Origin: JAWLBW01 sp041687475
GTDB taxonomy: Bacteria > J088 > JAWLBW01
Direction: 5' to 3'
Length of the DNA: 8,781 nt
Assembly (NCBI GenBank): GCA_041687475.1
Contig: JAWLBW010000195.1
Location: forward strand, 1 to 8,781
Below, in pieces: positions 1-5,610 of the stretch; positions within the stretch are counted from its first letter, which is position 1, and each line of letters starts with the position of its first letter. The position numbers were made by a program, and so were the translations under genes. The notes under the pieces are model-generated. The model made no database searches. It had not been told where the DNA came from and was given only the letters and a program-made list of their open reading frames with translations.

Positions 1-311
1 GTGAGGTCGATGGCGGTAACAACCAGCATCAAATCGTCGGAAAAGGCGACGCAGACGCGCAAGCGTCGACCATCGACCGTGCTTCCCCTGACGGCATAGT
101 TCCAGACGCCGAATTCCGGTTTGAACTCGTCCTTCGCCTTCTCGTGGAAACCACCTGCAAGCACCTGCCGCAATTCAGGTATCGTGATGCGCCGTTCGCT
201 TCTACGAACAGCTGCGTGGATGGATGATCTCCATCGGCCCGTAGAAAGGGAATCACGAACCTTGGTCATTACATCGGGGAGCTTCGGCGGGCGCTTGGAA
301 GAGTCCGTCAC
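1..311 (-). CDS. DUF4258 domain protein, partial (3' end beyond the window); possible toxin of an MqsRA-like pair
   Basis: About 103 codons are visible before the gene runs off the left edge. The protein has an N-terminal helix (KLPDVMTKVRDSL), then the DUF4258 pattern: a His in SIHAAVRRSERRIT, the ITIPELRQVL helix, a GGFHEKAKDEF segment, and strands WNYAVRGSTVDGRRLRVCVAF and LVVTAID. I recall this family as small proteins often encoded next to a YgiT/MqsA-type zinc-finger antitoxin, which here would lie outside the window. Toxin function is therefore inference. The start is GTG at 311, giving MTDSSKRPPK. The next in-frame ATG is at 269, which would still keep the domain. Neither start has a clear Shine-Dalgarno. 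A stop codon lies in frame just upstream of 311, so the protein cannot be longer. A promoter and a palindromic operator candidate lie directly upstream. Confidence 0.75.
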   Translation of the reverse strand, partial: MTDSSKRPPKLPDVMTKVRDSLSTGRWRSSIHAAVRRSERRITIPELRQVLAGGFHEKAKDEFKPEFGVWNYAVRGSTVDGRRLRVCVAFSDDLMLVVTAIDL

Positions 312-326
312 GTGGAAGCACCAAAA

Positions 327-341
327 TGTAACTCAGTTACA
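327..341. promoter_or_regulatory. 15-bp palindrome, candidate operator of the DUF4258 gene
   Basis: TGTAACTGAGTTACA (minus-strand reading) has perfect 6-bp arms around a 3-base centre. It begins directly after the -10 box at 342-347 and covers the predicted transcription start near 335, the classic place for a repressor. The arm and centre layout resembles the palindromes reported for E. coli MqsA (AACCT-N3-AGGTT), but the sequence differs, so the binding protein is unknown. Confidence 0.5.
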
Positions 342-370
342 ATCATAAACCAGGCATCTCGCAGTTTCAA
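342..370 (-). promoter_or_regulatory. Sigma70-type promoter of the DUF4258 gene
   Basis: Read on the minus strand, TTGAAA (365-370) and TATGAT (342-347) are separated by exactly 17 bases. The predicted start of transcription is near 335, about 24 bases upstream of the GTG start. It is the best promoter match in the window. Confidence 0.6.
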
Positions 371-460
371 CCTCGCGAGCGGCAACTGCCGGGCAGGCCG
401 TCGCCCGACGTCGGTCGTCAGTCGTCCGAGTAAGGACAGCGGCGACGTGCCTGCATGAAG

Positions 461-506
461 ACCCCCGGCCGGCCGAACGTGTCTCAGGTGCCCCCTGAAA
501 GGGGGC
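461..506 (+). repeat. Diverged unit of the 59-bp hairpin repeat family
   Basis: ACCCCCGGCC at 461-470 is followed by the perfect hairpin GCCCCCTGAAAGGGGGC at 490-506 (7-bp arms, GAA loop). The 29-base distance between the two landmarks is the same as in the tandem array at 8045-8398, although the spacer between them has diverged. Confidence 0.7.
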
Positions 507-632
507 CTCATGGTTACCGGGGGCGTGCTGCACGGTGCACGGGAGGTTTGCGTTCGCCCGCGGCGAACTCCGGTCGGAATGACATTGGTGCACGGTTATC
601 CGTGGGCTCGCACCTCCGGTGCTCGCCCGTCC

Positions 633-735
633 TGCTGCACGATGCGCCACCCCCCTTCTTCCCCCAATCTGCGGCCGGAACGGACGCGATATGGGGGAGG
701 AAGGGGCCGGGGGTAGGTGGGGGGATCGTGCAGCA
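633..735. repeat. MITE-like imperfect inverted repeat, copy A
   Basis: The ends TGCTGCACGAT (633-643) and ATCGTGCAGCA (725-735) are perfect 11-bp inverted repeats. Inside, CCCCTTCTTCCCCCA (652-666) pairs with TGGGGGAGGAAGGGG (692-706) with a single G-U type mismatch. The whole 103 bp can fold as one long stem. The core recurs at 2279-2366. No coding capacity was seen, so this looks like a non-autonomous repeat element; mobility is inferred. Confidence 0.6.
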
Positions 736-872
736 CGGCGACCCGGTGGTCGTCGGACACATTCGCTTCGCTCAGTGCAGGCTCTGGACGTCCGTCGTCC
801 GAACAAGGACAGCGCGACGTGCTGCACGCGCCACCGGTTTCCGTACGATCGGGGGGTACATATTCCACCCTG

Positions 873-889
873 CGTTCGCCTGCGGCGAA
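873..889. repeat. Short hairpin repeat, also present at 551-567
   Basis: TTCGCC (875-880) and GGCGAA (884-889) form a 6-bp stem with a TGC loop. Nearly the same sequence, with a CGC loop, occurs at 551-567. This copy lies two bases beyond the stop codon of the 892-1651 gene. It could act in 3'-end formation of that transcript, but no U-tract follows. Confidence 0.4.
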
Positions 890-891
890 GG

Positions 892-1651
892 TCAAGCCGT
901 TTCGACACCCAGTAGCGCGTCAATCCGGGCGACCATCTCGCGGAACTTCCGATAGTCTTCGCTGACCGTCAGGGGAATGGGCTTCTCCCGGGTGGCGCAC
1001 TTCTCGATAATGGTCTCGAGTTCCTCGAACTGTTTGTGCCACGAGCGGAACTTCTGGCCGTAGCCGACCAACTGCTTTTCGGGCTCGGGGGCGACTTTCC
1101 TCTTCTTGAAGTACGGTTCGCAGTGCTTTACGAACTGGGCATCGGTCATCTGCTTGAGGCGGGCTTCCATCCCTTTGCGGAGAATGAAAGTGAGCTTCTT
1201 CTCATTGACCTTGACGAGGGTGTACCACTTGCTCGGCCCCAGTATCTTCCAGAAGCTGAACAGCTCTGCGTGCCTGGCCGCCAGTGTGGCGACGCCTTCG
1301 TAGTTATAGGCCGTGCGGGGCGAGAGTCCGAGGCGCCTCTTGACCCAGAGGTCGTAGGTTTCGCTTACGTCTTTGCGACCTTCGATAAGGATGCCGCCGA
1401 GGTAACAGATGGATTCGACGCTGTCGNNNNNNNNNNTCTTCGAGGCCCGCAATGAACCGGGTCTGCAGGGCCACAACGCGCGGCGAGGAAAAGACGGCCG
1501 GCTCTCGTTCCTCGGCCGACTTGTTCGCCGAGGCTTCTTCGAAACCTTCTCCGTCGTCGGCGTCAAGTACGCGCTCTTCCATGTCCTGTGCCGCTTCGTC
1601 AGCAGACAGGTTGGTCGGCTTTACAGGTTCTTCGTTGTTCTTGAACGTCAT
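892..1651 (-). CDS. Hypothetical protein with acidic N-terminus, interrupted by an assembly gap
   Basis: I do not recognise this gene with confidence. The N-terminal part (about 71 codons, MTFKNNEEPVKPTNLS onward) is rich in Glu/Asp and probably disordered. After the N run the frame shifts by one base, and about 177 residues follow, beginning DSVESICYLGGILIEGRKDV. That part contains a helical segment, RLGLSPRTAYNYEGVATLAARH, resembling the start of DUF3102-type helix-turn-helix proteins of plasmids and phages (weak resemblance). A Lys-rich C-terminal half follows. The ATG at 1651 is preceded by GGGAG at good spacing. An alternative GTG at 1678 adds nine residues but has no better site. The frames join if the true gap is a multiple of three, so a sequencing gap is more likely than a real frameshift. 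Its own promoter lies at 1736-1763. Confidence 0.6.
1427..1436. other. Assembly gap (ten N)
   Basis: Ten consecutive N bases lie inside the minus-strand gene. Ten is a common placeholder for a gap of unknown length. The reading frames on each side fit one gene only if the true length is a multiple of three. Confidence 0.95.
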
Positions 1652-1735
1652 CGCTTTCTCCCGTCTTGGCGTTGACACCCGGCGAAGTCAAACCGAACAG
1701 AGCTGTATACCCGGGCGATGAGTGAGCACCTCGAC

Positions 1736-1763
1736 TATATAACGATGAGAAATTGGAAGTCAA
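1736..1763 (-). promoter_or_regulatory. Promoter of the 892-1651 gene
   Basis: On the minus strand, TTGACT (1758-1763) precedes TATATA (1736-1741) by 16 bases. With an 18-base spacer, TATAGT is an alternative -10. Transcription would begin near 1728 and leave a leader of roughly 78 bases before the ATG at 1651, which has a GGGAG ribosome site. Confidence 0.55.
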
Positions 1764-1910
1764 CGATTTTTTCCTCTCGCAGAGAATCTCCCGGTGTTCG
1801 GTTCTGATTTCGACCTGACGGCTTCCGGATCGCCTCCTACCCGGTTGGAATGGCAGGCTACCGTAAGTTCTCAATTCGCCGTCTACGACAGCATGCCCGT
1901 TATGCCGTTT

Positions 1911-1926
1911 CTGCAAACGTTTGCAG
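1911..1926. promoter_or_regulatory. Perfect 16-bp palindrome resembling a LacI/PurR-family operator
   Basis: CTGCAAACGTTTGCAG is a perfect palindrome. Its 12-bp core GCAAACGTTTGC is the same as the core of the E. coli PurR consensus box, and the AACG|TT centre is typical of LacI-family sites. Flanking GCCGT (1904-1908) and ACGGC (1927-1931) extend it imperfectly. It lies about 150 bases upstream of the -35 box at 1758-1763, far for a simple repressor site, so an RNA stem is an alternative. Confidence 0.35.
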
Positions 1927-2152
1927 ACGGCTAAGTATGCGAAAAGTGAGGAAAACGGGGTGCCATTTTTCCCTACCCTACCGACGTGGTGCACGGTCGG
2001 ATGGGTTACCGTGCCTTCGCACCTGCGGTGCTCGCGACCCGGATTTTTCTCTCCCGATCCCAAGGTTTACACCCTTGGCTACGCCTGAGCCGTGCCTCCG
2101 GCACTGAGCGCCGGCTGTACGACGGCAAGGAAAACAACTGGTTAGCCGGCAA

Positions 2153-2188
2153 TGGACGAAGTGGACGGAGTGGACGAGGTGGACATTG
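2153..2188 (+). repeat. Four tandem copies of a 9-bp repeat
   Basis: The units are TGGACGAAG, TGGACGGAG, TGGACGAGG and TGGACATTG. They share a TGGAC start and vary at the last four positions. No gene covers them. Confidence 0.7.
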
Positions 2189-2204
2189 GACGGGCTGCAC
2201 GGTG

Positions 2205-2252
2205 ACCCCCGGCCGTGATTTCACTTGCTGAACGTGCCCCCTGAAAGGGGGC
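2205..2252 (+). repeat. Diverged unit of the hairpin repeat family
   Basis: ACCCCCGGCC (2205-2214) is followed by the perfect GCCCCCTGAAAGGGGGC hairpin at 2236-2252. The landmark spacing is 31 bases, two more than in the tandem array. Confidence 0.7.
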
Positions 2253-2278
2253 CGCGGTTGTGGCCGGCGACGTCCTGC

Positions 2279-2366
2279 ACGCTGCGCCACTCCCCTTCTT
2301 CCCCCAATCTGCGGCCGGAACGGACGCGCATATGGGGGAGGAAGGGGCCGGGGGTAGGTAGGGGGC
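2279..2366. repeat. MITE-like inverted repeat, copy B
   Basis: This matches copy A (633-735) almost base for base through the core, including CCCCTTCTTCCCCCA (2292-2306), the loop with AATCTGCGGCCGGAACGGA, and TGGGGGAGGAAGGGG (2333-2347). It differs by one inserted base in the loop and a few substitutions. The outer 11-bp inverted ends of copy A are degraded here. It lies just beyond the stop codon of the ligase gene. Confidence 0.65.
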
Positions 2367-2408
2367 TCGGGAAAACCGTGCTGCACGCCTTGGCCATTGA
2401 CCATCGGC

Positions 2409-3509
2409 TTATTGGCCATTCCGCGACGAAGGTGCGGTCAAGATCTGCCCGTACGTACAATCTTCCGGCTTCTTCTCGGGTCGCCAGCGTAGAAAACGGG
2501 TGGCGTGACGGAATCGACCGCCCTGAAAATAGTCGTAGCGCACTTCGCAGACCAGTACGGGCTCAAGCGGAACGTATTCGCCGTCGCGTTCGCTCTTCCA
2601 CCGGCTGGGGCCGGGTTGCTTGCCGTCGAAGCCGCCGCGTCCGGCATAGGGTAGCAGGGATTCGAGCAGTTCCTCGCGTTCCCGCGCCTTGAACGATGAG
2701 GTGCTCCCGATCTGGTCGAGCCGCCCCTCGTCATTGTAGAGTCCCAGGAGAAGGGTGCCGACCCCCTTCCCCCCTTTGGAGAGTCGGTAGCCGCCCACCA
2801 CGCAGTCGGCGGTCTTCAACCGCTTGATCTTGACCATGCCGTCACGTTTGCCCGAGCGATAGTTGCAGGCGGTGCGCTTGGCCATGACCCCTTCCAACCC
2901 CCGGCTTCCCAGCTCGCCGAGCCATCGTTCTGCCAGCGCGTGATCGTCCGTCAACGGCGAGAGGCGAATGCGCTCATGTTCTCCAATACGCGCATACCAG
3001 TCTTCCAATGCCTGCCGGCGTTCCCGCTGCGGAAGGTCGGTCAGCAGGCGGCCCTCGGGCGAGACGAGCAGGTCGAAGGCAATGAACGAGGCCGGTGTTT
3101 CGCCGGCCAACCGTTCGATGCGCGAGCGGGCGGGGTGAATGCGTTGCAGCAGGGCGTCGAAATCCAGTTTTTCCCCCGCCTGGATGACGATTTCGCCGTC
3201 GACAACCGCGGGCGCCGGCAGGTCGGCAAACAACGCGACGACTTCGGGGAAGTAGCGGGCCAGCGGCTGGCCGGCTTTCGACTGAATCTCGACGTGTTCG
3301 CCGTCGAGATAGATGAGGGCGCGAAATCCGTCCCACTTGGGCTCGTACCACCAGCCCTCGCCCCGGGGAACTGCTTCGCTGCGCTCGGCCTCCATGGGGG
3401 GAAACGGCGGCTGGAGAGGCAGTCCTACCTCTTCAAATCGGCTGTCGAGGGGACGGGCGACACCGTGCCCGATCTCGCCCGCGCCCTGCTCTTCGGGTCG
3501 TTCGGCCAT
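2409..3509 (-). CDS. ligC: ATP-dependent DNA ligase, LigC type
   Basis: The 366-residue protein seals nicks in duplex DNA through an enzyme-AMP intermediate. Motif I is EPKWDG with the adenylated lysine at residue 58. VVDGE (102-106), FIAFDLL (142-148), motif IV EGVMAK (206-211) and motif V MVKIK (225-229) follow, and then a C-terminal OB-fold region with GTLLLGLYND and CEVRYDYFQGGRFRHATRF. The length and organisation match LigC, which has the catalytic core but no N-terminal DNA-binding domain and no LigD polymerase or nuclease domain. Members are linked to backup end joining and base-excision repair. I chose ATG 3509 because GGAGAA sits directly upstream. The open frame continues to 3659, but those 50 extra codons are translated hairpin repeat. 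No Ku or polymerase partner gene is visible. No clear promoter was found. Confidence 0.93.
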   Translation of the reverse strand: MAERPEEQGAGEIGHGVARPLDSRFEEVGLPLQPPFPPMEAERSEAVPRGEGWWYEPKWDGFRALIYLDGEHVEIQSKAGQPLARYFPEVVALFADLPAPAVVDGEIVIQAGEKLDFDALLQRIHPARSRIERLAGETPASFIAFDLLVSPEGRLLTDLPQRERRQALEDWYARIGEHERIRLSPLTDDHALAERWLGELGSRGLEGVMAKRTACNYRSGKRDGMVKIKRLKTADCVVGGYRLSKGGKGVGTLLLGLYNDEGRLDQIGSTSSFKAREREELLESLLPYAGRGGFDGKQPGPSRWKSERDGEYVPLEPVLVCEVRYDYFQGGRFRHATRFLRWRPEKKPEDCTYGQILTAPSSRNGQ

Positions 3510-3599
3510 ACTTCTCCAAGGGTGGAATCTGGTTTCATGCTGGAGTATGTCGGGTGAAGGCACCAAGGGCGAGGGGTGAATTAGACGGCGGACGGCGGC

Positions 3600-3657
3600 T
3601 ACCCCCGGACGATACCCGCGTTTGCACGTGCCCCCTGAAAGGGGGCTGCTGTGTATC
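3600..3657 (+). repeat. Single hairpin repeat unit joined to the DUF559 pseudogene
   Basis: The first 50 bases differ from the consensus of the tandem array (8045-8398) at two positions, and the perfect 17-base hairpin is at 3630-3646. One base is missing near the end. The unit is followed at once by the same 26-bp junction sequence that follows the last unit of the array. Confidence 0.85.
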
Positions 3658-3681
3658 AATCAACGGAAGACGGCTCGCTCG
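3656..3681 (+). repeat. 26-bp direct repeat, copy 1 (repeat-unit/DUF559 junction)
   Basis: This is identical to 8397-8422. It links the hairpin unit on its left with the DUF559 remnant on its right, exactly as at the other locus. Confidence 0.85.
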
Positions 3682-3695
3682 GGCGGTAGTTGTGA

Positions 3696-3875
3696 CTCGA
3701 AATCGATGGCGGCCAACACCAATCCACCGAAGGGTTGGGTAACGACAGGCTGCGCGACGAAATTACCCGAGAACTCGGCATCACGACCCTCCGCTTCTCC
3801 AACGCTCGAATAGATGACGACATTTCCAAAGTGATCGACGAAATCGTCACCTTCATCCTTCAGCAGCGAAGGTAA
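3696..3875 (+). pseudogene. 5'-truncated DUF559 (Vsr-like) endonuclease remnant
   Basis: Positions 3703-3801 are identical, base for base, to 8683-8781 in the intact gene. The frame reads LEIDGGQHQSTEGLGNDRL, continues through LGITTLRFSNARIDDD, and stops at TAA 3873-3875 after ILQQRR. The start codon and roughly the first 70 residues are missing. In place of about 260 bases of the intact locus there are only 21 unrelated bases (3682-3702), and a TGA in frame (3693-3695) precedes the remnant. It has the C-terminal half of the fold but lacks the upstream Asp-Phe (ADF) part of the active site, so it should be inactive. The 99-bp identity points to recent duplication or gene conversion. It also predicts the missing 3' end of the gene at the right edge. 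Confidence 0.85.
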
Positions 3876-3909
3876 AGCCGAAACCACGCAAAGCCGGGGG
3901 TAACAAGCG

Positions 3910-3954
3910 GCCCCCTCTCAGGGGGCACGGAATCCAAGCGCACCGGTCGGGGGT
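3910..3954 (-). repeat. Diverged inverted unit of the hairpin repeat family
   Basis: Read on the minus strand, ACCCCCGACC (3945-3954) leads to GCCCCCTGAGAGGGGGC (3910-3926), a 7-bp stem with a GAG loop. The landmark spacing is 28 bases. It is the only copy in opposite orientation. A second small stem, GGGGGT/GCCCCC, is nearby at about 3949-3963. Confidence 0.6.
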
Positions 3955-3981
3955 GTAGCCCCCGTGCCGCACGGTTACCAA

Positions 3982-3987
3982 TATGAT
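3982..3987 (+). promoter_or_regulatory. -10-like box upstream of the phospholipase-like gene
   Basis: TATGAT lies 13 bases before the ATG at 4001, and TTTAAT (3987-3992) overlaps it. No good -35 sits at the usual distance. Transcription from here would give a leader of only a few bases. Confidence 0.3.
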
Positions 3988-4000
3988 TTAATGAGCACCC

Positions 4001-5359
4001 ATGCGCACGAAGATCACCAAGCGTCTACAGGGTATTGCGGTCTGGGGAACACTGTTCGCCTGCCTGTCGGGGGAAATGGCCTTCGCGCACGGCGTGAACG
4101 GCCACATCTGGGTCAGCGACGGGGGCATCGACCAGGTAAGCGAATGCGACCTGGCCGTGTGGCTGGGCGACGAAGACATACGCGCCAAGCTTCAGATCGG
4201 CGCGGCCTTTCCCGATACGGGCTACGCGATGGATGTCGGCCGCGAATACGGCGAAACGGCCCACTGGGAGCCTTTCGTGCAGGCCTACATCGAGCACCTG
4301 CGCGAAACGTACGGGCCGCCCTACGATTCGGTCGGGGCACGAGAGCGCATCGCCTTTCTCTTCGGGCTGGCCGGGCACGGCATGGAAGACGAGGTGTTCG
4401 ACACCATCTTCATGCGCCTTGCCGAAGAGCTCGAGGGCTCGGACCAGAGCCTGCTCGACCCGGGTACCGACTTCATGCTGGTCTCGGACCGCCACACCGA
4501 CCTGAAGCCCGACATGTGGCTTCCCCATGAAACGCTGCTCGACATTTACGCCCGCCCCGAAGTCGACGTCGACGTCAGCCGCGAGCAGATGGAACTGGGC
4601 ATGTTCATCGTGCGCAACACGGTCATTCAGCTGGTGGGCGCCGAGGGTGGGCTCGACGGCCTGCACCGTCCCCAGCTGCCGTGGACGGCCGAACATTACC
4701 TCGATCCCCAGACCCCCGGCAGCTTTCCCTACGAAAAGACCGTGGCCGGGCCCTACTACGACGCCATGTGGAACCGGCTGCACGGCCGCTTCCGCCTCGA
4801 AGATGTCGTGATTCAGACCGTTCCCGCCCCGGGGCAACGACTGCTCTCGACCGACCACACGAGCGTGCAGAGCCGCCCCTGGCTGGTGTTCGGCTACGGT
4901 GTCTACAACGCTTCGCTCACGCCCGACACGGTTACCCTGCAGGCGCCCGACGGCGCCACCGTACCCGTGCAGATAGCCTACACCCGCTGGGGAAGCAGCC
5001 ACCCCGACGATGTGGGGCGCGTACTTGAACTCAGGCCCCTCGCCGAGCTGGAGCCCGATGCCGAGTACACGGTGATACTCAAACCGGGAATCCGGCTGGT
5101 CGACGGCACCGAACTCGCCGAGGAACTACGCTTTCCCTTCCGCACGGCCTGCGACCGCGGCGCTTCCTGCCCCTCGCTCGATGCTCCCGAAGCGGCGGTC
5201 TGCGAACTCGAACCGCCGGCGCCCCAACCCCTCAGCGGCGCTGACGAAACCGCCGGCTGCCGAAGCGCGCGGGCCGATCTGGTGGCGCTGTTGCTGGTGG
5301 CCGGATTCGCGATGACGCGTGCAGCAAGGAGGTCGTCGGACGGCAGACGGCGGAATTAG
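4001..5359 (+). CDS. Secreted zinc-dependent phospholipase C-like protein with Ig-like domain and sorting-type tail
   Basis: The protein has 452 residues. Residues 1-29 form a signal peptide with predicted cleavage AFA|HG. Residues 30-230 fit the Zn-dependent phospholipase C fold (PF00882 type). Candidate metal ligands include H30, H35, D72 (AFPDTGY), H88 (AHWEPF), and H126/D130 in GHGMED. Cleavage would leave H30 at the mature N-terminus, a position where the clostridial alpha-toxin N-terminal residue binds zinc. Residues about 285-383 look like a bacterial Ig-like (Big_5) domain, with LTPDTVTL and LRPLAELEPDAEYTVIL. The C-terminus has C420, a short hydrophobic segment (DLVALLLVAGFAM, 426-438) and an Arg-rich end, like MYXO-CTERM or GlyGly-CTERM tails. 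A TGA in frame just upstream fixes ATG 4001 as the first start; no Shine-Dalgarno is visible. The substrate is not known from sequence; a phosphodiesterase acting on phospholipid at the envelope is inferred. Confidence 0.85.
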   Translation: MRTKITKRLQGIAVWGTLFACLSGEMAFAHGVNGHIWVSDGGIDQVSECDLAVWLGDEDIRAKLQIGAAFPDTGYAMDVGREYGETAHWEPFVQAYIEHLRETYGPPYDSVGARERIAFLFGLAGHGMEDEVFDTIFMRLAEELEGSDQSLLDPGTDFMLVSDRHTDLKPDMWLPHETLLDIYARPEVDVDVSREQMELGMFIVRNTVIQLVGAEGGLDGLHRPQLPWTAEHYLDPQTPGSFPYEKTVAGPYYDAMWNRLHGRFRLEDVVIQTVPAPGQRLLSTDHTSVQSRPWLVFGYGVYNASLTPDTVTLQAPDGATVPVQIAYTRWGSSHPDDVGRVLELRPLAELEPDAEYTVILKPGIRLVDGTELAEELRFPFRTACDRGASCPSLDAPEAAVCELEPPAPQPLSGADETAGCRSARADLVALLLVAGFAMTRAARRSSDGRRRN

Positions 5360-5377
5360 AACAGGATTCCCCCTGCG

Positions 5378-5395
5378 CCCCCATTCGCATGGGGG
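5378..5395 (+). terminator. Hairpin 18 bases after the phospholipase-like gene
   Basis: CCCCCAT and ATGGGGG form a 7-bp GC-rich stem with a TCGC loop. No T-run follows, so intrinsic termination is uncertain, but the position between convergent genes fits a terminator or transcript-end stabiliser. Confidence 0.4.
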
Positions 5396-5405
5396 TATGA
5401 CTGAG

Positions 5406-5464
5406 GCTCGCCAAGCGAGCATCACCTGACTGCGCTTCGCTTACAAATGGGCGCGAAGCGCGAC
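5406..5464. repeat. Hairpins and direct-repeat copy 1 between convergent genes
   Basis: GCTCGCCAAGCGAGC (5406-5420) is a perfect 6-bp stem. GCGCTTCGC (5432-5440) and GCGAAGCGC (5453-5461) are a perfect 9-bp inverted repeat with a 12-base loop. The 25 bases at 5440-5464 recur exactly at 5583-5607. Confidence 0.6.
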
Positions 5465-5582
5465 TGCTCAAATCATCACGGCAGGCCGCACAAGCAAAAA
5501 GCAGCCGGGGGAAGCGCAAGTAGCAGGGGATTCAAGCACACCCCCTCTGCGAACCCCGCGATCTCCTGTAAAACGTTCTTCA

Positions 5583-5607
5583 CTTACAAATGGGCGCGAA
5601 GCGCGAC
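5583..5607. repeat. Direct-repeat copy 2, next to the thioesterase stop codon
   Basis: This is identical to 5440-5464, 143 bases away. It ends three bases before the thioesterase stop codon at 5611-5613. The part GGGCGCGAAGCGCGAC contains a small GCGC/GCGC stem. Confidence 0.65.
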
Positions 5608-5610
5608 CGC

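Larger units (their letters stand above)
371..891. other. Gene-free mosaic of hairpin repeats
   Basis: No convincing coding region lies here. Translations in all frames are low-complexity Arg/Pro/Gly text that is produced by the repeats. The stretch holds a diverged unit of the hairpin family (461-506), a MITE-like imperfect inverted repeat (633-735), repeated GTGCTGCACG motifs at 525-534, 727-736 (inverted) and 819-828, and two copies of a GTTCGCC/GGCGAA hairpin (552-568 and 875-889). It also has two similar segments containing TCGTCCGA...AAGGACAGC at about 421-454 and 796-826. It separates two minus-strand genes. Confidence 0.6.
1764..2408. other. Gene-free stretch with palindromes and repeats
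   Basis: No open frame here has domain-like content. The left part (1764-1980) is less GC-rich and holds the palindrome at 1911-1926. The middle (about 2000-2115) has small stem-forming text such as GTGCCTCCGGCAC and CCAAGG...CCTTGG. The right part (2153-2366) has a 9-bp tandem repeat, one diverged unit of the hairpin family and copy B of the MITE-like element. It lies between the 3' end of the ligase gene and the promoter of the 892-1651 gene. Confidence 0.55.

Noticed and set aside
333..955. Several open frames of 60-200 codons on both strands
   Set aside because: They are high-GC chance frames across the repeat mosaic, rich in Arg, Pro and Gly, with overlapping frames on both strands and no domain-like pattern.
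1304..1678. Two separate genes or a true frameshift at 1427-1436
   Set aside because: The break coincides exactly with the N run, and both halves keep coding character, so an unsized assembly gap is the simpler explanation.
1850..2231. Small plus-strand open frames near the PurR-like palindrome
   Set aside because: Their translations are made of repeat-like text with no ribosome site or recognisable domain.
3510..3659. Upstream extension of the ligase reading frame by 50 codons
   Set aside because: The extra residues include PLSGGTCKRGYRPGVA, which is translated hairpin repeat and reappears in the minus-strand translation of the array at 8045-8398. The ATG at 3509 has a good ribosome site.
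4025..5002. Long minus-strand open frame of 325 codons
   Set aside because: It is the antisense shadow of the phospholipase-like gene, whose plus-strand reading has a signal peptide and family motifs.
5378..5395. Strong intrinsic terminator
   Set aside because: The stem is good but no T-run follows on either side, so it is listed only as a low-confidence terminator.
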